Shown here in pieces: positions 1 through 6,440 of a stretch of 6,440 nucleotides of DNA. Each line of letters begins with the position of its first letter. The first letter of the stretch is position 1. The stretch is taken from the NCBI GenBank assembly GCA_947505565.1, contig CANNLB010000170.1:1-6440 (forward strand), read 5' to 3'. The notes under the pieces were generated by a model. That model saw only the letters and a program-made list of their open reading frames with translations, made no database searches and was not told the origin of the DNA. The position numbers and the translations under genes are program-made. This DNA is from Acidobacteriota bacterium (lineage in GTDB: Bacteria; Acidobacteriota; Terriglobia; Bryobacterales; Bryobacteraceae).

Positions 1-1
1 G

Positions 2-871
2 AAGTCGGAGCGGGGGAGGGCGCAGGGGATATTTTTCATGGGCGCGCACGGGGGCGGGGCGTATTCGCCGTTGTTGATTGCGTGGATGTTGACGTTTCTT
101 CCTTGGCGCATGGTGTTCGTGGTGCTGGGATCGGTAGGCTTCGTTTGGGCGTTTGCGTGGTACCGCTGGTTCCGCAGTGAACCGGCTGATCATCCGGCGG
201 TGAACGCGGCGGAACTGGCGCTGATCATGGAGGGCCGAGAGGAGCACGCCGAGCACGGCAACGTGCCGTGGGGCAATATTTTGAAGGATCGCAACGTGCA
301 GTTGCTGTGCGTGATGTATTTTGTGCAGACGTACGGCTTCTACTTTTATTTGACGTGGATGCCGACGTACCTGGAACGGATCCGGGGTTTCAAGGCGACG
401 GATTTGGGTCTGTTTGCGGGGGCACCGATGGTGGCCTGCATGGTGGCGGATCTGACCGGCGGGATTGCGACGGATGCGATGACGAAGCGATTCGGGTTGC
501 GGCTGGGGCGGACGATTGCGGGGGGAAGCGGGTTTGTTTTTGCTGGCTTGTTTACGATTTTGGGGGCGGGTGCGACGGATCCGACGACGGCGGCGCTGTA
601 CCTGGCGCTGGGTGCCGGGTGGGGGGCGTTTTGCTTAGGAGCGGCTTGGGGAACGTGCTTGGATATTTCGGGCCCCCATGCGGGTGTGGTGGGCGCGGTG
701 ATGAATACGGCTGGGCAGATTGGCGGGTTTTTGAGTCCGATTGTGCTCGCGTACCTGATCCGGGAGACGGGCGATTGGAATACGCCGTTGAACCTGACCG
801 GGGTGTTGCTGTTGATTGGCGCGGTTTGTTGGATTTTCATTAACCCGACGCGAAAGATCGCTTTGCGCTGA
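2..871 (+). CDS. MFS transporter, anion:cation symporter (ACS) type, 5' truncated by window edge
   Basis: This is the C-terminal part of an inner-membrane major facilitator. The frame is open to the left edge, and the 289 visible residues begin with SERGRAQGIF, which matches the conserved cytoplasmic loop between helices 4 and 5 of ACS-family carriers. The ATG at 38 (residue 13) is therefore internal, not the start. Eight hydrophobic segments follow, fitting helices 5-12. A charged central loop sits at about residues 60-93. Helix 7 carries GFYFYLTWMPTYL, a stretch typical of ACS transporters. The protein ends with a short basic tail (NPTRKIALR). Known ACS members carry sugar acids such as hexuronate, glucarate or galactonate and other organic anions by proton or sodium symport. 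The substrate here cannot be read from the visible part. The gene converges on the DUF429 gene, with 168 bases between them. The family call is firm; the substrate is unknown. Confidence 0.9.
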   Translation, partial: KSERGRAQGIFFMGAHGGGAYSPLLIAWMLTFLPWRMVFVVLGSVGFVWAFAWYRWFRSEPADHPAVNAAELALIMEGREEHAEHGNVPWGNILKDRNVQLLCVMYFVQTYGFYFYLTWMPTYLERIRGFKATDLGLFAGAPMVACMVADLTGGIATDAMTKRFGLRLGRTIAGGSGFVFAGLFTILGAGATDPTTAALYLALGAGWGAFCLGAAWGTCLDISGPHAGVVGAVMNTAGQIGGFLSPIVLAYLIRETGDWNTPLNLTGVLLLIGAVCWIFINPTRKIALR

Positions 872-1013
872 TGGGTTGGCGGTGGTGAACCCGTGGGGGT
901 TGATTGCCGTCCTCTCAAAGTCGACCGCAGCTTAGGACCGAGGGCAGAGATTCGCGTTGCGTGCTTTGTTCGTGGAGAAAAAGGGACGTGGGTGCTGACC
1001 GAAGACAGGGAGC

Positions 1014-1034
1014 CCAGTGCGGCCTTGCCACTGG
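1014..1034. terminator. Weak hairpin between convergent genes, possible terminator
   Basis: CCAGTG (1014-1019) and CACTGG (1029-1034) form a perfect 6-bp stem with a 9-base loop. It lies 5 bases beyond the stop codon of the minus-strand DUF429 gene and 143 bases after the end of the MFS gene. No T-run follows on either strand, so it is not a classical intrinsic terminator. Its position just after a stop codon is the main reason to list it. Confidence 0.25.
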
Positions 1035-1039
1035 AGAGG

Positions 1040-1828
1040 CTAGGGATTTCGGTTCCCGTCTCCGCGATCTACGATGGGGTTGAGCTCGAAGCCGGCGGCT
1101 CGGGCCAACTCGTCGAGGGCGGCGAAGAAGGCTTTATTCGTCTTGGCGGGAACCGGCCTCAAGGGCACTCCGGCGGGATGGTTCCGGAGCCCCCAGCGGA
1201 AGGCGAGGTAGTTTTCGGCGATGCGACTGTAGGGTTCCAGGTGCACTTGGCCGCGGGTTTGGCACGGGGTGATGATCGGTCCTTCTTCGTCGTTACCGAA
1301 GGCGTGGAACTCGCCGGAAAGCCAGAATTGGCCGACGAGCGCCGCGGTGATGGCGTCGAGTTCGTCGTGTTTCAAGGTTCGACTGGGCAATTCGAGCCCG
1401 TAGTCGACCAAGCCCTGGTGGAGACCGGCGAGATCGGTTTTTTTGCGGGGGATGCCGAGCGAATCCTGGGCGGAGCCGGGGAAGCCCTCGATGACGGGAA
1501 TCCCTTGGCTCTCGATGATTTTCTTTAGGGCGATGCCGCGATGGGTGAGCCGGACCATCGACGGAAGCAGGCACGGATAGACGCCGATGCGAAGCGCCAT
1601 TAACTCGCGTTCGGCATCGCGGAGAATGGAGCCGGGCTTCCGGGGAAGGCCGAGGGGAGAATCGAGCGATACGATAGCAGGATTGGCCGCGAGCGTGGCG
1701 GCGAGCAGTTCGGCGTCGGTGCGCAAGAGGGCTGTCGTGGCCCGGGAGCCGTCGAGAAGCGCCCAACCACTCGGTTTAATCTGACTGCCTGTAAGGTCAA
1801 TTCCGACGGATACCTGTGCTGTAATCAT
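1040..1828 (-). CDS. DUF429 family protein, predicted RNase H-like fold
   Basis: This is a 262-residue predicted cytoplasmic protein of the DUF429 family, whose fold is related to RNase H; no reaction is firmly established. Acidic positions typical of the fold are visible: VGID (D11) near the N terminus, SLDSPLG (D56), VIEGFP (E114) and the late helix HDELDA (residues 154-159). The motif EEGPIITP (about 181-188) normally lies close to the end of the domain, and here a further ~75 residues follow it. I chose the ATG at 1826-1828. It places the first beta strand right after the start and has a weak AGG nine bases upstream. The frame extends to a TTG at 1879, but the AGGA there is only two bases from that codon and the extra 17 residues look non-native. 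The gene is divergent from the DUF1549 gene and convergent with the MFS gene, and looks monocistronic. The family call is good; the function is unknown. Confidence 0.85.
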   Translation of the reverse strand: MITAQVSVGIDLTGSQIKPSGWALLDGSRATTALLRTDAELLAATLAANPAIVSLDSPLGLPRKPGSILRDAERELMALRIGVYPCLLPSMVRLTHRGIALKKIIESQGIPVIEGFPGSAQDSLGIPRKKTDLAGLHQGLVDYGLELPSRTLKHDELDAITAALVGQFWLSGEFHAFGNDEEGPIITPCQTRGQVHLEPYSRIAENYLAFRWGLRNHPAGVPLRPVPAKTNKAFFAALDELARAAGFELNPIVDRGDGNRNP

Positions 1829-1859
1829 TTCAGCGGGCCTGCCCAATCTTTGTTTCGGA

Positions 1860-1876
1860 TGGGGGAGATTCCCCCA
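1860..1876. promoter_or_regulatory. Perfect inverted repeat in divergent intergenic region, candidate operator
   Basis: TGGGGGA (1860-1866) and TCCCCCA (1870-1876) are exact reverse complements separated by GAT. The element lies in the 104-base region between two divergent genes, 31 bases upstream of the DUF429 start and 56 bases upstream of the DUF1549 start. A TATTAT hexamer (1885-1890), resembling a -10 box for the rightward gene, follows closely, but no good -35 element sits at the usual distance. The element could be a repressor site serving either gene, or a hairpin in the DUF429 leader RNA. The repeat is seen directly; its role is inferred. Confidence 0.4.
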
Positions 1877-1932
1877 CAACTTCCTATTATTAGCCGGGTT
1901 GGCAGAACTAATCTGTTCGTGACGAGGTACCT

Positions 1933-3789
1933 ATGCGGCCGATTGGGATTATTTTCTATTTTTCCATTGTCAGTGGGATTTTTGCGCAATCAGGAGAAAA
2001 CTGCACTTTTCAAAGGGATCCGGAGGAGTTTCTGCTGCAGCAGGAGCGAGCTATCCGGTCTGTGAACGAACGGACGATGGCGTTGGGAAAGCTTCGGGGT
2101 GCTACCGGAGCCCGGACGGTCAACGCTTGGGATTTGCGTTGGCAAAATATGGTGGACGAGGAGATTCTGGGCCGATTGGAGAAAGATCGGATCCCGGTGG
2201 CCCCGTTGACGACGGATGAAGAGTTTGTCCGGAGAATTTACCTGGATCTAATTGGACGGTTGCCACGTCCGGAAGAGATCAGCGCTTTCGTGAAAAACGG
2301 GACCGCGAGCAAGCGTGATGTGCTGATTGACGAGTTGCTGTATACCCCCGAGTTCAGCTATCGATGGGCGGCGTGGCTGGGGGATTTGGTCGGGAACCAG
2401 CGGACGGCGACCAACGTGAATCAGCAGAATGATGGCCGGAACGCGCTGCATAACTATCTTCTGCAGGCGGTCGTGAAGGAGAAGAGCCTGCGCGAGGTGG
2501 CTTGGGAGCTGGTGGCAGGTTCGGGGAACAGCTACGAGAGCGGGCCGGCCAACTGGGGCGTGAGAACGATTACTCCGGGGGGGCCGGTGCAGGACCGTTA
2601 TGATTCGGCGAATGTACGGGCGGCATCGGTGTTTTTGGGGTTGGGGCATTACGACTGTTTGACCTGCCACGATGGCCGCCGGCATTTGGACGAGCTGAGC
2701 CTGTGGGGGAAATCGGTGACGCGGATGGACGCGTTCCGGATGGCGGCACATTTTTCGCGTCAGAACGTGGCGGGACGGCCGAACATCGCGGGAAATTTCT
2801 TCAACAATAGCTTTGACGTAACGGACCGGGCGACGGGGACCTACGACCTCAACACGAATTTCGGTAATCGGCCGAATCGGTTGCGGGTGGGGACGATCCT
2901 AAACGTAACGCCGGAGTTTCGGAACGGGAAGGCGCCGGCGAATGGACAGGGCTGGCGGGAGGCTTACGCGACTGAGATGGTGAGCGACCCGATGTTTGCA
3001 AAGAACTTAGCCAACCGGCTGTTTAAGCAGATTTTCAATCTGGGGCTGGTGGAGCCGGTGGACCAGTTGGACCCGGCGCGGCTTGATCCGGACCAAGCGC
3101 CGCCGCAGCCGTGGGGCTTCCAAACGAAGCATGTCCGGCTGCTTTCGCGACTGGCAGGGCAATTGGCGTGGACCGATTACAACCTGCGGGAGGCGCTCCG
3201 GGTGCTGGTTTCTTCGACGAGCTACCAGCTCAGCTCGCGGTACGAGGGCGAATGGAAGCCGGATTATGTACCGCTCTACGCCCGGCACTACGCCCGTAGG
3301 CTGGAAGCCGAGGAGCTGCACGATGGGTTAGCGCAGGCGAGCGGGAATCTGCCGGCGTATACAATCGCCGGGTTTAGTGAACCGGTGAGGAGCGCGTGGG
3401 GGCTGCCGGATACGAGCGAGCCGCAGAACAACGCCGGCAATGGGCGAAATTTCATGGATGTGTTTCTGCGAGGAAACCGGGACACGCAGGTGCGGCGGCA
3501 GGATGGGTCGATTTTGCAGCAGTTGGCGCTGATGAACGATCAGTTTGTGCGCGACCGAATTAGGGTGGCGAGTTCGGCGAACCTGCTGGCGGCGTCGCGG
3601 ATGACGGATCCGAACGCGATTGTCAGCCATTTGTTCCCGCTGTATCTGGGGCGGGAAGCCAATGCGACGGAGCGGCAGAAGGCGTTGCAGTATCTGTCGA
3701 GGGCGACGACGGCGGCGGCTAAAAACACGGCGATTGAAGATCTGGCGTGGACGCTGATCAACAAGATCGATTTTCTTTACAGCTATTGA
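1933..3789 (+). CDS. Secreted DUF1549/DUF1553 protein with CxxCH motif (PSCyt2/PSD1 type)
   Basis: This 618-residue protein has the two-domain order of the PSCyt2 (DUF1549) plus PSD1 (DUF1553) family. Residues 1-18 form a Sec-type signal peptide: MR, then a hydrophobic stretch ending in GIFA, with likely cleavage near A18. The DUF1549 part begins around residue 75 (VAPLTTDEEFVRRIYLDLIG). It includes LGLGHYDCLTCHDG, where C242, C245 and H246 form a CxxCH motif of the kind that binds c-type heme. DUF1553 runs from about 345 (DPMFAKNLANRLFKQIF) to the C terminus, with the familiar LALMNDQFV and a final helix ending DFLYSY. GAGG at 1924-1927, five bases before the ATG, supports the start. The gene is complete and is followed at once by a DUF1501 gene, the usual partner. 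The role is not established; an extracytoplasmic, possibly redox-linked function is inferred. Heme attachment has not been shown. Confidence 0.92.
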   Translation: MRPIGIIFYFSIVSGIFAQSGENCTFQRDPEEFLLQQERAIRSVNERTMALGKLRGATGARTVNAWDLRWQNMVDEEILGRLEKDRIPVAPLTTDEEFVRRIYLDLIGRLPRPEEISAFVKNGTASKRDVLIDELLYTPEFSYRWAAWLGDLVGNQRTATNVNQQNDGRNALHNYLLQAVVKEKSLREVAWELVAGSGNSYESGPANWGVRTITPGGPVQDRYDSANVRAASVFLGLGHYDCLTCHDGRRHLDELSLWGKSVTRMDAFRMAAHFSRQNVAGRPNIAGNFFNNSFDVTDRATGTYDLNTNFGNRPNRLRVGTILNVTPEFRNGKAPANGQGWREAYATEMVSDPMFAKNLANRLFKQIFNLGLVEPVDQLDPARLDPDQAPPQPWGFQTKHVRLLSRLAGQLAWTDYNLREALRVLVSSTSYQLSSRYEGEWKPDYVPLYARHYARRLEAEELHDGLAQASGNLPAYTIAGFSEPVRSAWGLPDTSEPQNNAGNGRNFMDVFLRGNRDTQVRRQDGSILQQLALMNDQFVRDRIRVASSANLLAASRMTDPNAIVSHLFPLYLGREANATERQKALQYLSRATTAAAKNTAIEDLAWTLINKIDFLYSY

Positions 3790-3793
3790 GGAG
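3788..3793 (+). promoter_or_regulatory. Ribosome binding site overlapping upstream stop codon
   Basis: GAGGAG starts inside the TGA stop codon (3787-3789) of the DUF1549/DUF1553 gene and lies eight bases before the ATG at 3802. That spacing decides the start. A GTG at 3793 in the same frame overlaps the site itself and would have no room for it. The overlap suggests that the two genes are translationally coupled. Confidence 0.75.
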
Positions 3794-3801
3794 TGACGAC
3801 C

Positions 3802-5184
3802 ATGGCGAAAGACAAATTTGGAATGGATTGGGCGGGGGTAACGGGTCGGCATTTCTGGAAGGGGCCGCAGTTGGGACGGCGGATGTTTTTCCGCCATCTG
3901 GGGGCCGGGTTGGGCGGATATTTCTTAATGCCCGGGCGACGAATGGAGACGGTGGCGAAGGCGGCTGTACGGACGCAGGGCAAGGCGAAGAACTGCATTT
4001 TCATATTGATGAATGGGGGGCCGAGCCACACGGACACCTTCGATTTGAAAGTTGGGGCGTGGACGCCGGGGGCATTTAACGCGACGAGTTACGACGGGGT
4101 GATGTGGCCGCAGGGACTGTTCCCGAAACTCGCTGAACAGATCGACACTTTTGCGCTGGTGCGGTCGATTAAGAGTTGGAACGCGGCGCACGAGTTGGCG
4201 CAATCGTGGCTACAGATTGGGCGGAATCCGTTGTCGGGGCTGTCGAAGATCGCGCCGCATATTGGTTCGATCGTGTCGCTCGAGTTGGGAGCACAATCGG
4301 CGAATCGAACGATGCCGGCGTTTGTGTCGTTGAACACGGGCAATGGCCCGGCGCAGGGCTATCTGCCGCCGGAGCACGCCCCTTTTTACGTGAATCCGGG
4401 CGGGGCGGGGCTGGCGAATACGACGCACTTTGACGGGCAACCGGCGTATGATCGGCGGGTAAAGCTACTGGTCGATATGGACACGGAGTTGCGGAGTTCC
4501 GGGGAGTTGGGAGCGTCGGCGATTGAGAACGCCAAGTGGGGCGAGGCGGCGCGGAAGCTGATGTACAACCCGGAGGTGGCGCGGACGTTTACCTTCGACA
4601 ACAACGAGCGGGTGCGCTACGGGAACTCCGGGTTCGGCAGCGCCTGCATCACAGCCAAGAATTTATTGAAAGCGAATATGGGCACGCGATTTGTGCAGAT
4701 CACGGTTGGGGGCTGGGACATGCATGCGAACATTTACACGGGAGGCTTGAACCCGGGTAATGTGAATTCGGTGGGGCGGCAGTTTGATACCGCGCTGGGT
4801 ACGCTGCTGGGAGATTTGAAGCAGGACGGAATGCTGGAGCAGACGCTAGTGGTGGCGATGGGCGAGTTTGGGCGAACGTTGAGCACGCCGAACCAGACGG
4901 CTGGACGGGATCATTTTCTGCAGCAGGCAGCGCTGGTGGCCGGGGCGGGGATACAGGGGCGGCGCGCGATTGGGTCCACTGACGAGCGCGGGGGAGCGAC
5001 GATTGAGCCTGGTTGGGCGAGAGAGCGTGACATTCGGGCCGAAGACCTGGAAGCGACGATCTACTCAGCGCTCGGCATTGATTGGACGACCATACGGCGA
5101 GACGACCCAATGGGACGAGGGTTCGAATACGTTCCGTTTTCGAGCCAGGACCTGTACGGCCCGATCGACGCTCTCTGGGGTTAA
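3802..5184 (+). CDS. DUF1501 protein with Tat-type leader, alkaline-phosphatase-like superfamily
   Basis: This 460-residue DUF1501 protein belongs to a family placed near sulfatases and alkaline phosphatases. Its N terminus has a twin-arginine leader after a 25-residue lead-in: R26-R27-M-F-F, followed by the weakly hydrophobic LGAGLGGYFLM (33-43), as expected for export of a folded protein. Family landmarks follow in order: NGGPSHTDTFD (71-81), VRSIKS, GGWDMHAN (303-310), GEFGRT (354-359) and GRDH (368-371). Their D, H and E residues are candidates for metal binding. The length is normal and the C terminus intact. Twelve bases separate it from the upstream DUF1549/DUF1553 stop codon, and its ribosome binding site overlaps that codon, so both are probably made together from one mRNA. 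These families commonly occur as neighbours, but no substrate or activity has been assigned, and hydrolase activity cannot be assumed. The stop codon lies in a 12-bp tandem duplication shared with the convergent gene. Confidence 0.93.
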   Translation: MAKDKFGMDWAGVTGRHFWKGPQLGRRMFFRHLGAGLGGYFLMPGRRMETVAKAAVRTQGKAKNCIFILMNGGPSHTDTFDLKVGAWTPGAFNATSYDGVMWPQGLFPKLAEQIDTFALVRSIKSWNAAHELAQSWLQIGRNPLSGLSKIAPHIGSIVSLELGAQSANRTMPAFVSLNTGNGPAQGYLPPEHAPFYVNPGGAGLANTTHFDGQPAYDRRVKLLVDMDTELRSSGELGASAIENAKWGEAARKLMYNPEVARTFTFDNNERVRYGNSGFGSACITAKNLLKANMGTRFVQITVGGWDMHANIYTGGLNPGNVNSVGRQFDTALGTLLGDLKQDGMLEQTLVVAMGEFGRTLSTPNQTAGRDHFLQQAALVAGAGIQGRRAIGSTDERGGATIEPGWARERDIRAEDLEATIYSALGIDWTTIRRDDPMGRGFEYVPFSSQDLYGPIDALWG

Positions 5185-5200
5185 CGGCGGGGTTAACGGC
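5177..5200. repeat. 12-bp tandem duplication holding both convergent stop codons
   Basis: GGGGTTAACGGC occurs twice with no gap, at 5177-5188 and 5189-5200. Each copy contains the palindrome GTTAAC, which gives a TAA on both strands. The DUF1501 gene stops at the TAA in copy 1 (5182-5184). The minus-strand membrane protein gene stops at the TAA in copy 2 (read from 5195 to 5193). The eight bases between the two genes lie entirely within the repeat. There is no hairpin with a T-run that would act as a terminator. Confidence 0.85.
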
Positions 5201-5588
5201 GCTTGGCGGCGGGCTTGCGGAGGATGCTGATGGCCCCGAGAACGGTGGCCACCGCACCGAGCAGTAGGAAGAGGGACGCCTGTAGATCCTCTGGGCCATC
5301 GTAGTAGCGGGTGGCCCAGAGGCCCCGTCCGATCAGCCCGACGACGGCGAGGGTCCAGGCTAAAAACATCAATCCCATTCTGCCAGTCGCGGCGAGACCT
5401 GTTGCGATCAGGCCAAAAGACGATAATAAAAAGAGCGACCATTGGAGCTCCCAGCCACTCCAGGGGAGCACATCAATCGACATTGAAGTACTGCTCACGA
5501 GCCATCCCACAAACGCCATAGCGAAGCAGAACAGACAAAGGACCCCATGAAAGAGCACACTATAACCGCGCAAGAGAGCTTGAACCAT
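5193..5588 (-). CDS. Small four-helix membrane protein, uncharacterised
   Basis: I do not recognise a family for this 131-residue hydrophobic protein. Four membrane segments can be seen, at about residues 10-31, 48-68, 71-92 and 102-123. A short tail (RKPAAKRR) follows; being strongly basic, it should sit in the cytoplasm, which places the N terminus there too. The loop between helices 1 and 2 (SSTSMSIDVLPWSGWELQW) and the loop with RYYDGPEDLQ before helix 4 would then face the periplasm. The start is the ATG at 5586-5588, with AAGGA eight bases upstream; an adjacent in-frame TTG (5589-5591) is less likely. The gene converges on DUF1501 and is divergent from the S41-like gene, so it appears to be its own transcription unit. 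The helices and a good ribosome site make a real gene likely; nothing indicates its function. Confidence 0.75.
   Translation of the reverse strand: MVQALLRGYSVLFHGVLCLFCFAMAFVGWLVSSTSMSIDVLPWSGWELQWSLFLLSSFGLIATGLAATGRMGLMFLAWTLAVVGLIGRGLWATRYYDGPEDLQASLFLLLGAVATVLGAISILRKPAAKRR
5537..5542 (+). promoter_or_regulatory. Possible ribosome binding site for an upstream S41 start
   Basis: AAAGGA lies four bases before an ATG at 5547 that is in frame with the S41-like gene. It is the best Shine-Dalgarno match near that gene, though the spacing is short. Using it would add 31 residues before the signal peptide and overlap the divergent membrane protein gene by 42 bases. It may also be a chance match inside that gene. 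Confidence 0.3.
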
Positions 5589-5596
5589 CAATTTAT

Positions 5597-5601
5597 TCCT
5601 T
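5597..5601 (-). promoter_or_regulatory. Ribosome binding site for small membrane protein
   Basis: On the minus strand, AAGGA (plus-strand TCCTT) stands eight bases before the ATG at 5588. This fixes that ATG as the start rather than the TTG just before it. The site lies only about 40 bases from the preferred start of the divergent S41-like gene. Confidence 0.6.
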
Positions 5602-5639
5602 CGAGTAAAAAGCTATTGTACCAGCGCTTGGGCCATTTG

Positions 5640-6440
5640 GTGCGCTCTTGCCTACTGATGGCCGCAGCCTGCTGGCCCGCGGCGGCGCAGTTGACGGTGG
5701 AGCAAAAGTTGGCGGACTTTCAGGCGGTGGTGGCGCTGTATGCCAAACAGTATGCGCCGTACGAGTGGAAGGTTGTAACGGAGAAGTTCGACCTGTACCA
5801 CGTCGCGCCGTGGGTGGAGCGGATCCGGAAGACGACGGATGATTTAGACTACTTGCAGACTTTGTCGGAATACGTCGCCGGGTTGAACGACATTCATTCG
5901 TCGTACGTGGCGAAGTCGACGTTTGTGGCCGATCTGCACATCTACACGGACATCTACGACGGCAAAGTTTTGATCGAGCAGATTGACCGGGCCTTCCTGC
6001 CGGTATCACGGTTTCCGTTTGAGGTAGGGGACGAGGTTGTTTTGTTCGATGGCCGTCCGGTGATGGAGGTGGTGCGGGAGATAGCGCGGGGGGTGAAATT
6101 TGCCAACGAGCGCTCGACGTTGCGCTATGCTGCCGATCTATTGGTGTACCGGGATCAGTCGCAACTGCCGCTGGCGAGCCGTTTGGGCGCCACGGCGACG
6201 CTGGTGGTCCGGAAGGTGGACGGCAGCGAGTCCAGCCATACGATACGGTGGGACAAGTCCGGGTATCCGGTGACGAAGTTAGGGCCGGTGCCGAACGTCC
6301 GCTTCGCGGCGGCGGTTCGCCCGAGCGCGGACGAAACCGAAGATCAGCCGCTCGAGATGAACGCGGCGCGGCGGCTGCGGGCGCGGTTGCAGCAGAACGT
6401 GGTGCCAGCGGCGGCGCGGCATTTGACCGGGTTTGGGGCT
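5640..6440 (+). CDS. Exported S41-family peptidase-like protein, N-terminal part (3' truncated by window edge)
   Basis: An open frame runs without a stop to the right edge, giving 267 residues from a GTG at 5640. This start yields a compact signal peptide: VRSCLL (read MRSCLL), a hydrophobic core, then AAAQ with likely cleavage after PAAA near residue 16. The mature part begins with a helical region (FQAVVALYAKQYAPYEWK), then VAPWVERIRKTTDDLDYLQT and LNDIHSSY, which resembles the N-terminal region of large exported S41 (C-terminal processing/tricorn-like) peptidases. FEVGDEVVLFDGRPVMEVV at about 127-145 resembles a PDZ-type segment. The catalytic serine/lysine core of this family lies further on and is not in the window, so activity cannot be judged. 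An alternative ATG at 5547 has a better ribosome site but places 31 extra residues before the signal peptide. A TATAAC at 5561-5566 could be a -10 box favouring the later start, but it lacks a clear -35. The family call is moderate; the exact start is uncertain. Confidence 0.7.
   Translation, partial: MRSCLLMAAACWPAAAQLTVEQKLADFQAVVALYAKQYAPYEWKVVTEKFDLYHVAPWVERIRKTTDDLDYLQTLSEYVAGLNDIHSSYVAKSTFVADLHIYTDIYDGKVLIEQIDRAFLPVSRFPFEVGDEVVLFDGRPVMEVVREIARGVKFANERSTLRYAADLLVYRDQSQLPLASRLGATATLVVRKVDGSESSHTIRWDKSGYPVTKLGPVPNVRFAAAVRPSADETEDQPLEMNAARRLRARLQQNVVPAAARHLTGFGA

Noticed and set aside
871..894. A hairpin just after the MFS stop codon (GGGTT and AACCC with a 10-base loop).
   Set aside because: The stem has only five Watson-Crick pairs plus weak outer pairs, a large loop and no T-run, so it is not convincing as a terminator.
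893..1528. A 211-codon open frame on the + strand antisense to the DUF429 gene.
   Set aside because: The minus-strand frame has clear DUF429 motifs, while this translation has no recognisable domain. High-GC genes often leave long open antisense frames.
1829..1879. Extending the DUF429 protein to an upstream TTG at 1879.
   Set aside because: The nearby AGGA is only two bases from the TTG, the added 17 residues do not resemble the family, and the extension would make the palindrome coding.
4700..5299. A 199-codon minus-strand open frame across the end of DUF1501.
   Set aside because: It is rich in proline, serine and arginine, shows no domain, and is antisense to a well-supported DUF1501 gene; it also overlaps the true membrane protein gene on the same strand in another frame.
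5623..5646. AGCGC and GCGCT arms around the preferred S41 start, a possible start-occluding hairpin.
   Set aside because: The arms are only 5 bp with a 14-base loop, which is expected by chance in GC-rich DNA.
5593..6009. A 138-codon minus-strand open frame opposite the start of the S41-like gene.
   Set aside because: It is dominated by Pro, Ser, Thr and Arg, typical of a shadow of a GC-rich gene, whereas the plus strand gives a signal peptide and family-like sequence.

Overview
The window looks like a stretch of GC-rich bacterial chromosome, most likely from an acidobacterium of the Solibacter/Bryobacter type. This is inferred from the gene families: a secreted DUF1549/DUF1553 protein with a CxxCH motif paired with a Tat-type DUF1501 protein, and a large exported S41-type peptidase-like protein. 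DUF1549/DUF1553 and DUF1501 families are also abundant in Planctomycetes and Verrucomicrobia, so the phylum is not certain. There are no rRNA or tRNA genes, insertion sequences or CRISPR arrays.

Layout. (1) Bases 2-871, + strand: the C-terminal two thirds of an MFS transporter of the anion:cation symporter type, whose 5' end lies outside the window. (2) Bases 1040-1828, - strand: a DUF429 protein with a predicted RNase H-like fold, convergent with the transporter; a weak hairpin lies between them. (3) Bases 1829-1932: a short divergent intergenic region with a perfect 7-bp inverted repeat. (4) Bases 1933-5184, + strand: a tight two-gene operon, DUF1549/DUF1553 then DUF1501. The second gene's ribosome binding site overlaps the first gene's stop codon. 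(5) Bases 5193-5588, - strand: a small four-helix membrane protein that converges on DUF1501. A 12-bp tandem duplication at the junction holds both stop codons. (6) From about 5640 (or 5547) to the right edge, + strand: the N-terminal part of an exported S41-family peptidase-like protein, cut off by the window before its expected catalytic core.

How the genes relate. The only clear functional unit is the DUF1549/DUF1553-DUF1501 pair. The first carries a Sec-type signal peptide and the second a Tat-type leader, so both should act outside the cytoplasm; their biochemical role is not established. The flanking genes are in alternating orientations and look like separate transcription units. I found no convincing new multi-gene system. 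The most interesting local details are the stop-codon duplication, the divergent-region palindrome and the possible 5' overlap between the membrane protein and the S41 gene.
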